From: Adiantum capillus-veneris
Taxonomy: Eukaryota; Streptophyta; Polypodiopsida; Polypodiales; Pteridaceae
Reading direction: 5' to 3'
Assembly (NCBI GenBank): GCA_014529385.2
Contig: CM043959.1
Location: forward strand, 57,514,753 to 57,578,752
Length of the DNA stretch: 64,000 bases
Made by a program: the position numbers and the translations under genes. The notes under the pieces were generated by a model that was not told the origin of the DNA, made no database searches, and worked only from the letters and a program-made list of their open reading frames with translations. How positions within the stretch are numbered: the stretch's first letter is position 1; every line of letters starts with the position of its first letter. This document shows positions 55,145 to 64,000 of the stretch, in pieces.

Positions 55145-55963
55145 TAATGGTGAACCCACATTTCGAAGTCCTTCTTGGAGGATTGTTTGTAAACAATTGG
55201 GAACACAACTCAATATTAGTAATGAGTAGCTTGAAATTGTTAATTAAGTGCTAGAGGATATGCTAAGAGCATACGCTAGCGAGAAGAAATCCAATTGGGA
55301 AGATTACCTCTCTATTTTGGAATTTACTTATTACAATGCAAAACATGTTACGACTAAGTTTAGTTCCTTCATTCTTCTGAATGGTTTTCCACCTCTATCA
55401 CCCATTATGGTGGGGTTGGATAATGATGAGGTATGTCAGCAAGTTAAGGACTTCATCCATGATCATATGTATAAGCTGAATGTTAGTCGTTCGAGAAGAT
55501 AGAGACAAGGATTATGCTGATGAGAAACACCATGGAAAGAGAAGAGGTCTTTTTATGTGTGCCAAAATATTCCAAAATTTTAAAAACTGGGTCAATATCT
55601 AAATTATCTCCTAGATATTGTGGGACATTCACAATACTCAAGTGAGTTGGGGATATGGCTCACAAACTTTCTTTACTTGCGTACTCTTATATTCATCCGG
55701 TTTTTTGTGTAACTCATTTATGTAAATAATTGCATAGGGATGACAATGTTAGTTTATTTCATTGAACCTCCAACCCAACCGCATGAACCTGAGCACATTT
55801 TAGACTATTATGATTTACATACTCATCATGTGCATCATCAAACATTAGTTAAGTGGAAAGACCAACGTGAAGAAGACACCACTTGGAAAAACATTAATGT
55901 TCTTAAGAAGAAACATTACACCTTTGTTTTGAGGACGAAAAGACTTCTCCAAGGGGGGAGTAA
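55145..55963 (+). pseudogene. Chromovirus-III integrase end and chromodomain
   Basis: The plus strand reads RIVCKQLGTQLNISNE, then LEDMLRAYASEKKSNWEDYLSILEFTYYNAK and FSSFILLNGFPPLSP, the second half of a chromovirus integrase. The catalytic Glu segment (HP.TDGQTE) has been deleted between them. After a decayed stretch a chromodomain follows: EPEHILDYYDLHTHHVHHQTLVKWKDQREEDTTWKN (55790-55900). It ends in KRLLQGGSNV, overlapping the purine tract AAGGGGGGAG (55951-55960). Everything upstream of the integrase is missing. Confidence 0.82.
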
Positions 55964-56103
55964 TGTGAGGCCAAGGGCTAGTGTGAAGTAGCACATGGAT
56001 TGCCTATAAATAGGCATATTTCTAGGTGGAGAGCCATGCTGCATAGCCCCTGGCCTTGTAGTGGCAATTGAGCATCCATAAAACTTGTAGCTAAGAGGTT
56101 GGA
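55964..56103 (+). repeat. 3' LTR start of chromovirus-III, truncated
   Basis: It begins TGTGAGGCCAAGG after the purine tract and has a TATA box (CTATAAATAGG at 56004). It is cut at about 56103 by a LINE fragment. Confidence 0.72.
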
Positions 56104-56392
56104 AAATGTGGCAAGCAAGCTCAAATGTGATCAAAGATGAGCACTCAAGTAGATTGTGAAGCTAAGACTGTTGAATTTGCAAGGAGCATAGTGTGCAACA
56201 ATGGAGAACACTTCTCAAATTCCCCAACTTCATGTCTCACATAAAATGGAGTTGGAGTTAAGTTGAATCACTGCTATGGTACATAGTGCATATGGGGAGA
56301 TAGGCTCAAGAATCTATGGGTGAGTTCACTAAATCATCTCTCAAAGACTAAAATGCTTTTGTAATTGATGGAAATGTAATGATGGGAAAGAC
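56104..56392 (-). mobile_element. LINE ORF2 3' fragment, minus strand
   Basis: It aligns along its length with 31386-31660 of the LINE: shared blocks are AAGCAAG, GATGTGATCAAA/AATGTGATCAAA, GAGCACTC, GAATTTGCAAGGAGCATAGTGTG and ATAGGCTCAAG. The identity is clearly below that of a recent copy, so this is an older relative. It covers the Cys-rich C-terminal region only. Confidence 0.75.
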
Positions 56393-56637
56393 TAGCATAT
56401 TTAACAACAACATAACTTGAAAAATCTAAGACAACTCAAAATTTGAGGAGATTTTGTTTCTCATTGATATAGAAACAAGAAATACTGTATTTTCAATCCC
56501 AAATGTAAATGCATTCACATCATAAGTGTCAAATGTTGCATCACAAAAATGAGAAAATGCCTCAAATTGGAATCACGTATACAACAATAAGTATGTACTA
56601 AAAAATATATATATGGTAGCACATTAGTGCACTACTC

Positions 56638-56702
56638 TGGTGAAGAGGCCTCCTCATGCTTTGGTCTCCTAGTGAAGAGGCCTCCTCATGCTTTGGTCTC
56701 CT
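56638..56702 (+). repeat. About 32-bp tandem duplication
   Basis: GTGAAGAGGCCTCCTCATGC followed by TTTGGTCTCCT occurs twice in a row. Confidence 0.92.
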
Positions 56703-56706
56703 TATG

Positions 56707-57428
56707 CTACAATGGTGTCCGAATCAAGGAGCACAAAACGAGACAATAAAAAAGTTTAGATAATAAAATTAAATAAAAACACATAGTGTAACATAAATGG
56801 AATGAATGTTCAAAATTTAGATATTTTATCTCATTGGGTTGAGATCTTAAAATTTCCATGAGCACATTGAGATCGTGGCTTGCAACATAACTTCGCTTGA
56901 ATGGGGTGCTGTCTTGATTGGTCAACATCCATTGTTTAATAGTATTTGAAATCAATACAGAAGTTAGATCAAGAAATTACAAATTGATGAAATTTTAAGC
57001 ATAAATGCAATGAAATATTACTTACAAAATCACCCTCAAAGCTTGCCTATCCATCAATGCCCAAATGATGTGAGCTTATTAACTCCACTTGCACCTTTTT
57101 TGCCTCTTTTTGTTGCTTGTACTTGTCAGGGTTGTCATTGTATTGTTTCTTAGATTTCTTGCAATCTTCCTTGTCAATCCAAGATAGATTGATTTTATTA
57201 TTCTTGATCACTTCATAGACTTGGAAGGGCTTGTGCTTAAAGTACTTTCACATCCTTGTGTGCATCGATTTGGTGGATAATGCTCCACATTGTGCACATA
57301 TAAGAGGTACTATGAAGCATGTTGATGATCTTATCTTTGTGGTGGAGGTCAATTGGTATTTCTTTCCATTTCTTCATGAGGTGGTGATGGAATACCTGTA
57401 AGCAAAAGTCATACATGGCAGTAGTCAC
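56707..57428 (-). pseudogene. Exon-like coding fragments, unknown gene
   Basis: On the minus strand 57428-57000 reads VFHHHLMKKWKEIPIDLHHK, TSYMCTMWSIIHQIDAHKDV, one stop, KPFQVYEVIKNNKINLSWID and a Lys/Gln-rich helix KYKQQKEAKKVQVELI. TGCTTACAG precedes the first block like a splice acceptor. A second block, SNTIKQWMLTNQDSTPFKRSYVASHDLNVLMEILRSQPN, lies at 56955-56800. Composition looks coding and eukaryotic, but I do not recognise the family. Confidence 0.35.
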
Positions 57429-57947
57429 CTTTTATTGGGGTAATCCTTTAGCTTACACTCAATACATGACCGAACCCTAAAGCCAAGCATACTAAGCATG
57501 CATCCTTATGTGCACACATCCATCCTACTACATAGATTTCCCTAAACACATGCTTCTTTATAGTCACATGATATTTGGTGTAGCCCACATGTTACATGAC
57601 CCTTTTCCACATGTGTTGCCTATCTCTTTCTTGCATTAATTACCACCTTACACTTTGAGCTTATATAAGGCCATAATTCTTAGATTGTAACTCTCTTTCT
57701 CTCACCCTAATCAATCAAGCAAGCCATTGAGTAAATTTTGTTTAATCTATTTTCTCCTAATTGTTATGAAACTCTCACTACAATTAACACCTCATGGTCT
57801 ATCCACCATAGGCATTACACCTTTCTACCATTCTCATATGTATTTATTTCCATGATGATAGGTTCTATTGTATAAGGGAGATCCACATGCGTACCATGGT
57901 AGAATCGAGGGCAAAATAGGGGTCTTAGCAAGGTGAAAACCTTACAT
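57429..57947 (-). repeat. LTR remnant of a minus-strand chromovirus
   Basis: On the minus strand TGTAAGGTTTTCACC starts at 57947 directly after AAGTTGGGGTGAA, a purine-rich tract next to a chromodomain, as at 19480. The far end is not defined. A palindromic CTTATATAAG near 57660 could be its TATA box. Confidence 0.5.
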
Positions 57948-58500
57948 TCACCCCAACTTAAACAATTTGAGATGTCCTCATCTCAATCAAAGATAGGGAT
58001 GTCTTTATATAGAGAGACTTCATCCTCTTAGGTAGCATCTTCATTGGGATAATCTTTCTATTTGACAAGATACTCTCTGATCACTCTACTTCTAAGGATT
58101 CTTTCTTGGATTTGAGAATGCAATCTGGTTGAAGTTCAAGCACTTCTTGCTTTTGCATTACGATCCACTCATCATCCAAAGCATGGTTGTATTTGGGACA
58201 TAAGGCTTCAGAAGATTGATATAAAACACATCATGAACCTTGAGGTGTTCGAGCAACTTTAGCATGTATGCTTGATCACTAAGTACTTTGACTATGTGTA
58301 AGGACTACAATATTTGGGACTAAGATTTTTGAATTTTCCTAGGAATAGAGGTTGCTCATTATTGGTTGGGCCCATAGCAATACTTTATCTCCTAGTTTGA
58401 AGATTTGATTGGATTGCTTCTTATTGCATAGTGCTTTTGGTGGTCCTTAGCAGCATGTGTAATGGAAATGGAGAAATCATCTATTTATTGCAAATGATAG
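57948..58500 (-). pseudogene. Chromovirus-IV integrase tail and chromodomain remnant
   Basis: Minus-strand frames read DDFSISITHAAKDHQKHYA (about 58480), FKLGDKVLLWAQ, then KYNHALDDEWIVMQKQEVLELQPDCILKSKKE and the chromodomain VIREYLVK, stop, KDYPNEDAT (58060-58020). Stops and frameshifts are frequent. It resembles the better kept copy at 19512-20646 (PQEDATWE). It is cut at 58501 by the LTR of the next element. Confidence 0.72.
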
Positions 58501-58501
58501 G

Positions 58502-59035
58502 TGGTAAAAGCACGAGTGAGCTATGGGCTACACGAAAGGATATCACAATTATGAACATTTCATTATTTAAGTGCTCTTTATGAGCTATGGCCATTTTATG
58601 GCCGGGTAGATATTTTGTAATCATTTTGAGCATTCAAGAAATCTATAAGTAAATATGTGAAAGAGGAATAGGGGAGATTTCACCCAATGTCTTTGTTATT
58701 CTTCTCTCCCCTTCTCTCTTCTTCCTCGCCGTGCCAATGTAGTACTATGATCTAGAAGGTGCACCTGCACAAGCTCTCATGCTCTGTCTCATTCTCTACC
58801 TCTCTTAGATCATGTATGATTTTTGATTGTGTATGTGTGTGTTGACGGCACAATACAGAAGAGGTTTCCCAATACGTTGTACTACTATTTTTTGAAGAAA
58901 AATGATACCTTTGTAATATTTGAGCTGCCATTAGACCTTGTGGGAACGAGCCTCTATGGAGGAATGTATATAAGTCAATTTTTGTAACCTAAAGCTAACT
59001 TTTGGAATTAATCAAATCCGGTTATCATTGTGCGT

Positions 59036-59115
<80 letters not shown>

Positions 59116-59779
59116 TGACTTCTTCTCTTCCCTATGCATGCTACGGAAGGTCCATTGTTAAAGCGACACCACCATTGTGTTAGCAACGGCAAGGGCTTCC
59201 CTTCAACCCCAAGAGTGTGTGATTCCAACTACCACGCGAAGAGAGCTCCTGTGAGCTTCCGTGTGAGTTTTCTTGCAAACCAAGTGTCCATTTGGTGAGT
59301 TCTCTGTAACTATGGGTTCACGGTGAGTAGGACTACACATTAGGATCATATGCCACAAAAAATGTTAAGTTTTATTTTGTTGTCTGTCTTTATACGCAAT
59401 TGTCGCAAGAGGTAGTTTGAGGTGGGTTATCAAGTTACAGTCCATAGGATATTGATCTCATGGCAAGGAGAGTGTATCTTGTGAGTTTCGTGACATTTTG
59501 AATGCATTTGACCTAGATTTGGTGAGCATTAACGTTGTAGTTTGGATTGTCTTCACTAGTGCGTTCTTGGATTTGATTTCCTGGATTAGAGATTGTCTTA
59601 AAAGGTTGAGAAGTAGTTGAAAAACCATATTCTTCTTTCCATGCGCCTACTGGTTAAGCTTTGTCCTCGGCCGACATAGAGTTGTTGGTTTTGTTCTCGC
59701 TATACTAGCGTCCGCTCGCGACATAGAGTTGTTGGTTTTGTTCTCACTATACTAGCGTCCGCTCGCGACGTACCCACCA
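58502..59779 (+). repeat. 5' LTR of the last Gypsy element (about 1.28 kb)
   Basis: It starts TGGTAAAAGC, where the older integrase is cut, and ends TACCCACCA, with a TGGT/ACCA inverted end. The primer site begins five bases later. A TATA box (TGTATATAAG, about 58966) is followed by a GT/GA microsatellite. A 47-bp unit is tandemly duplicated at 59672-59765. No second LTR is in the window, so limits rest on the ends and the primer site. Confidence 0.7.
59036..59115. repeat. (GT)n(GA)n microsatellite in LTR
   Basis: An uninterrupted GT run (to about 59093) and a GA run follow, about 70 bp downstream of the TATA box. Confidence 0.97.
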
Positions 59780-59783
59780 ATAT

Positions 59784-59801
59784 TGGTGCCATTTCCAGGG
59801 A
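59784..59801 (+). other. Asp-type primer binding site
   Basis: TGGTGCCATTTCCAGGGA resembles TGGCGCCGTTGCCGGGGA, the tRNA-Asp primer site known from plant Tat/Athila elements, with four changes. It lies five bases after the LTR end. Confidence 0.65.
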
Positions 59802-59871
59802 ACGAAGCCTTAGGTAGGTGACCTTAGACTAATCCTATGAGTTGAGAGTTCCTCTGGTTTAGCATAGTATT

Positions 59872-60258
59872 CCTTCTATCTTAGTTTAGTTAGGATTTAT
59901 AGAGAAATGCTAGGAAGTGTGTTTCTTGCCTTGGTCACCCGTGTTGATGGTTTTAGTTTAGAAATGTGTTAGTTTGGGATCTTGAATGGTTGAGGAGGTG
60001 ATAAATCATTGGCTAGTCTGTTTGTGTCAGTTAAGTGCTTATCTACTCAAGGTCCCAAACTAACACATTTCTAAACTAAAACCTTCTATCTTAGTTTAGT
60101 TAGGATTTATAGAGAAATGCTAGGAAGTGTGTGTCTTGCCTTGGTCACCCGTGTTGATGGTTTTAGTTTAGAACGTGTTAGTTTGGGAGCTTGAGTGGTT
60201 GAGGAGGTGATAAAGCATTGGATAGTCTGCTTGTGTCAATTAAGTGCTTATCTACTCA
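59872..60258 (+). repeat. Direct repeat with inverted spacer
   Basis: 59872-60050 and 60082-60258 are near-identical direct copies at a spacing of 210 bp. The 31 bp between them (60051-60081) are the reverse complement of 59951-59979 inside copy 1 (TTTTAGTTTAGAAATGTGTT..), so a fold-back is possible. Confidence 0.9.
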
Positions 60259-60511
60259 CAATTGCAAAATCAATTTTTTATGTTTAGGAGTAGCTTTAGG
60301 TAGGTGAATTGATCTTGATCCAGAGTTGTCTATCAATGGGAGTTTGCTTGAGTTTATGGGTTGCATTGAAATTTTGAAAAGAGAGTGATTCTTGGTTGAA
60401 ACGGTGTAAAACAAGGCTCATAAAAATGTTTTGCATGGCTGAGGATTTTTTAGGACAAAAGAAGGCATCAGAAAGGATCCTCCATATCAAAATATGAATT
60501 CAGTAAGGTTA

Positions 60512-61846
60512 GACTTTATACGCGTATGAAGTATCTAGGGCTAAAAAGAGACCAAACCTATGGAAACTGATTGTACCAGAGTGTTCAAATGAGTAGTTAT
60601 ACCCTACGAACACCTTGAGTTGGGAGTCTTGGCAAAGATTTGGGGACCAAACACCAAAAGATGGAGTGGTTTTAGTAAGAAAAAACATAAATGTGTGTTT
60701 GAAGGCACCTTTAAGCTCTAAATTTTGTTGTGAACACATGTACATGATGCTGATTAGTAGGGGAGCTTAAGGAAGAAACAGATCTGAATTCTGAGACAGA
60801 TGACTTCATACGCATATGAAGTCTCCAAGGTAGATTTGGACAATATCCTGCATGTTGTCAGCACTAAGCCATTTGGGAGGGTTATCTAAGCTTGACTACA
60901 AGAATTCATACCATTTGGGAGGGTTATCTAAGCTTGACTACAAGAATTCATACCATTTGGCTAGCTAACTTTACATCTGGAGAGTATTTTGCAAATTCTA
61001 TCCAAAAACAAAGAAAAATGATGAATTGGTGAATCATTGGCATCAAAACTTGATTTTGAGCACATATGCTTGGAGTACACACCAAAGAGAACCTTGGACT
61101 GAGGTTTATGTTCATTCTGGTCAAATAGACTTTATACGCGTATAAAGTCTAGCAGCTTAGAATAGACTCAAATTGTACAAAGGTATATGCCCAAAGTTTC
61201 CTTAAGCCTTGGGGAAGCTCATGACTCATATTTTATTGCAATTGGATCAAAACTGAGCTTAAAAAGACCAAGAAACAATACAAACACTCTACATACCCTT
61301 TTTTTTTTTGCCACAACTTGAACAAACTTGATTCCAAACTCAAGTCAGAGAATATTTGTAAGTCCTTGAGTACTGGACTACCTCTGGAGCAAGTCTCATG
61401 TCAATTAGTCATAAAAGACCATACGCGTATAAAGTGTTTTTTATGCTATTGCATTATTTGAACTTAAGACCATACAGGGAGTGTCAGTACACAACTATAA
61501 GCACTAGCCTACAAAAATCTAGTCAATCTGGTCAAAAAGACTTCATACGCATATAAAGTCTTCCTGACCCTAATGACTTTCAAAGTTGAACTGGGACATA
61601 CCATTGCATTGTAAGGGACCTTAGAAGCCAAGAGCCAAGATTACACTCAAGTTGGAAAGAATTTGAGTGTGCAAGTGCCAAGAAATAGAAAAAAGATCCA
61701 AAATCAATTTGCATCACATTGTAACTCACACTAAAGTGGTTCGATTGTCATTTTGAAAGTTTTTGTGAGTTACATGAATGTTAGAGAATCTTTGGTGAAG
61801 AAATATTGCCTTTTTTTATTAATAGACTTTATACGCGTATAAAGTC
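60512..61846. repeat. Six spaced copies of a 22-bp palindrome
   Basis: Copies of GACTTTATACG joined to its reverse complement lie at 60512-60532, 60802-60823, 61128-61149, 61417-61436, 61539-61560 and 61825-61846. Those at 61128 and 61825 are perfect. Start-to-start distances are 290, 326, 289, 122 and 286 bp. The sequence between copies is largely unique. Confidence 0.9.
60869..60960 (+). repeat. 42-bp tandem repeat
   Basis: CCATTTGGGAGGGTTATCTA plus AGCTTGACTACAAGAATTCATA occurs twice, followed by the start of a third unit. Confidence 0.93.
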
Positions 61847-62151
61847 TGATAGCCAAATTTTAGAGCAGACTGAGTAGTTGGAGCCTACCAGGTAATCCAC
61901 TTAGCTCTGACAACACCTTTTTCTAGTCCATTCAGTGATAATAATATATACAGGGGATCAACCCTTCTAAAGTAAATTTTGGACGGGAAATAGTTGCTTG
62001 TTCTTCCTAATCAATATTGAATGTTAATAAAAAATAACCACCATTGACAAAGATTTGCTGAGTCTAAAGTTTTGTACAAATAGCCAGCAACAAAATCCAG
62101 CAAGTCCAAACCAATCGAAAGTGCAAACAATCAACCAATTGGAGAGCTGAA

Positions 62152-64000
62152 ATGGCCAGAGTAAGACACGCCAGAGCGAACTCTAAAGGTAAAATGTTTG
62201 GATTTGTAGTGGTGTATTAAGGGATTGATGTATTTGAGATCAAGAAGAAACCTTTAAAGAGACCAAAAACCACCAGGAGATCACGTCAGCTTAATGTCTA
62301 CGAAAGAGAGTGTGACCCAAGCGAGGGTAGATCCACTAGCACCAATCATAGAAGACGGTAGTGGAACCAACACCTCCTCTGAGAAATCCTTTTATCTCAT
62401 GGCGGACCAAAACACCGCGATTAACCAACCAATCCAAGGAGAAGGAGGGAGCACATCTAGAAACCCTCCTTGGACATTAAGGTTTACAACCTTTTACTTA
62501 GAAGGACCAAATACCCATGGGGCTTTGTTCTATGCTAATGAAAGGGGACGAAAAAGCATACTTGTATTGAGGAAAAACCAACAGAAGGAGTGGATGCCCT
62601 TCTAGCATACGATGATGGGGATAGATTCCATGATGAGGAGGGAACACATTACCTTATAGTTAAGGATCCAGAGAACTACAACAAGTATGGGGATAATGTG
62701 GTAAAGGGGAAGATGATTTCTGAAATCACCGAAATACCCCCTGTGTAATAGACCTTCCTAATGCCACCCTAGTGTTTGACAAGAAGGTGACTAAAGTTGC
62801 AACTAGCCAAGGAGCGGTAGGAATCTTTGAATACCTGAATGGGAGAGTCAAGACATATTTTTGATGCGTAGCACCATTTGCCTTTGAGCTAGGCACATAA
62901 AAGACTCTTTACTTATTCTCATATGAATCAGGTGAAGGGAGTCTCATACTATATGTTGAGAAATATGGACGGGAGTATAGGCCAATAGAAAAAACAAAGG
63001 TAGCAATATTGATAGCCACTAAGCTGATTCCAATAGAACTTGCTGCCACTCAAGGACTAAACCCTACCCCCAGTAAGTCTACTAATCCCTTTGAGAAAAT
63101 GGAGGATGATACCAGAATCCAAGTCAGGCAAGCTGGAACGGTAGAAATACCAGGTTTTCCTTCATATCTCAACACAAATCCAGAAACGTTGCAATCATGG
63201 TTGCGACCCACGGTGACGAGAGAACAAGAGTTCTATAGAGGCAAAGTCCCTATTACAAATAGTTCATATGTGACTCCTATAGTGTCACCCATGCCCACTT
63301 ACTCCTATTCTTATTCCAAGGAAAGCAAAGGACCAACCATGATCCCAACCACAGCAGGATTTCCCTACCTGGAGAGAATCGAGACAGAAAGAGGGTTTGT
63401 AATGGAACCACATGTTGAAAGGTCATACAGAGGATTTGGGACGGGAGGTGTAGTTGACGGAAGGTTGAGACATGAACCAGACCCTGTGAGGAGAGAGGGA
63501 CGAGGAGATTCCACAGTTCGACTGGTAGAACAAAGACGTGTTAGACCGTCTCAAGTCCATAAATGGGTATACAAGAGGTATTCAGGAGAAGTGGATCCTA
63601 GAGATCATGTGGCAACATTTTTAAGAGTGATCCGAGCAGAAGAGATTAGAGACTTCGATACACAATTTGCAGGATTTGGACTCACCTTGGTTCATTGAAA
63701 CAATGTTATTTTGTAGGATTTGGACTCACCTTGGTTCATTGAAACAATGTTACTTTGTAGGATTTGGACTCACCAAGGCCAGCTTACCAACAGAGGGGTT
63801 CCCAAGGAGCTCCATGACAACCATTGGGACCTTGCTATAAATGTGGGGGCGACCATCTTAAGAAAGGCTGTCCTCATTTGGAAATTGTATGAGTGAATGC
63901 GTATTGTCTAGATTTCGGCATGACTCATTTGATTGCCAATTGCCCAAAAAATCCAAACAAAGCAATGAACGCAACCATAAACCTTTTGGAGGCTATCCCT
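62152..64000 (+). pseudogene. Gag region of the last Gypsy element (broken, runs off window)
   Basis: The ATG at 62152 opens MARVRHARANSKGK and then stops; a CTCTAAAG/GTAAAA border may be a splice donor. The next open part (62294-62605) starts MSTKESVTQARVDPLAPIIE and continues, through frameshifts, with LRFTTFYLEGPNTHGALFYA, YDDGDRFHDEEGTHYLIVKD, FDKKVTKVATSQGAVGIFEY and SGEGSLILYVEKYGREYRPI to about 63000, a region I do not recognise. From 63009 a typical gag segment ends RYSGEVDPRDHVATFLRVIR, AEEIRDFDTQFAGFGLTL. A 44-bp tandem repeat (63671-63775) and a deletion break the frame there. Two zinc knuckles follow: CYKCGGDHLKKGC (63833-63871), with one residue fewer than CCHC, and CLDFGMTHLIANC (about 63903-63941), which lacks its second Cys. 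It is a non-autonomous or dead copy. Confidence 0.72.
63671..63775 (+). repeat. 44-bp tandem repeat inside gag
   Basis: AGGATTTGGACTCACCTTGG starts copies at 63671, 63715 and 63759 (last one partial). The period is not a multiple of three, so it destroys the reading frame. Confidence 0.94.

Larger units (their letters stand above)
59802..62151 (+). other. Long non-coding leader of the last Gypsy element
   Basis: Between the primer site and the first gag ATG lie 2.35 kb without a gene. It contains a 210-bp direct repeat with an inverted spacer (59872-60258), a 42-bp tandem repeat (60869-60960) and six copies of a palindrome (60512-61846). Long leaders are known in Tat-type elements, so the layout fits the primer site. 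Confidence 0.65.

Noticed and set aside
59025-59228. ORF with a His-Thr run on the minus strand
   Set aside because: It is translation of the GT/GA microsatellite in an LTR.
60512-61846. CRISPR-like array of spaced palindromes
   Set aside because: Spacing is about 290 bp and uneven, the host is a plant, and the copies lie in a retroelement leader.
1-64000. tRNA and rRNA genes
   Set aside because: I scanned for tRNA-like arms and rRNA-like blocks and saw none; the only tRNA-related matches are primer sites.

Overview
The window looks like intergenic heterochromatin of a large land-plant genome, and I see no intact single-copy host gene. Plant signs are Ty3/Gypsy chromovirus pol genes with chromodomains, tRNA-iMet and tRNA-Asp-like primer sites, Ty1/Copia remnants, a Mutator-like element with a SWIM zinc finger and an L1-type LINE. 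The long leaders, the L1 ORF1 with an RRM-like half and a Gypsy element that resembles fungal ones make me favour a seed-free plant such as a fern. That assignment is inference, because no species marker is present.

Layout. 1-9635: one nearly complete Gypsy element (Gypsy-I); its 5' LTR is cut by the window edge, its LTRs differ by about 40 hand-counted substitutions, and it sits inside a Copia RNase H gene that resumes at 9636 and ends with the Copia LTR at 9828-10463. 10464-13038: non-genic, with a diverged ~270 bp repeat and a CT/AT microsatellite. 13039-17465: decayed chromovirus (+). 17466-19480: LTR-like DNA. 19481-28316: decayed chromovirus (-), split by a 2.78 kb solo LTR with a CATAG target duplication. 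Between its primer site and gag it carries unrecognised coding sequence containing two homologous domains. 28317-36845: its probable 5' LTR, split by a LINE (31184-35816) with ORF1 and ORF2. 36846-48319: a Copia remnant split by a 10.1 kb Mutator-like element (37020-47147). The Mutator-like element holds a decayed transposase, an intergenic zone of palindromes, possible captured exons and a decayed intron-containing gene. 48320-55140: non-genic repeats. 55145-58500: fragments of two chromoviruses and a LINE piece. 58502-64000: a third Gypsy element (+) with an Asp-type primer site, a 2.3 kb leader carrying six copies of one palindrome, and a broken gag.

How parts work together. Gypsy-I keeps gag-protease and pol in two frames. 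Their junction has a textbook -1 frameshift arrangement: slippery heptamer G GGT TTT, a 6-nt spacer and a 9-bp stem-loop. Its LTR also encodes two overlapping small ORFs that are homologous to each other. The Mutator-like element is dated relative to the Copia by target duplication: removing the insert and one 9-bp copy leaves the Copia frame continuous. Most other genes are pseudogenes with stops, frameshifts or lost catalytic residues.

The best candidates for undescribed biology are the gag-pol frameshift signal, the paired LTR micro-ORFs, the duplicated pre-gag coding block in the minus-strand chromovirus, the Mutator-like element with its intron-bearing cargo gene, and the spaced palindromes in the leader of the last element.
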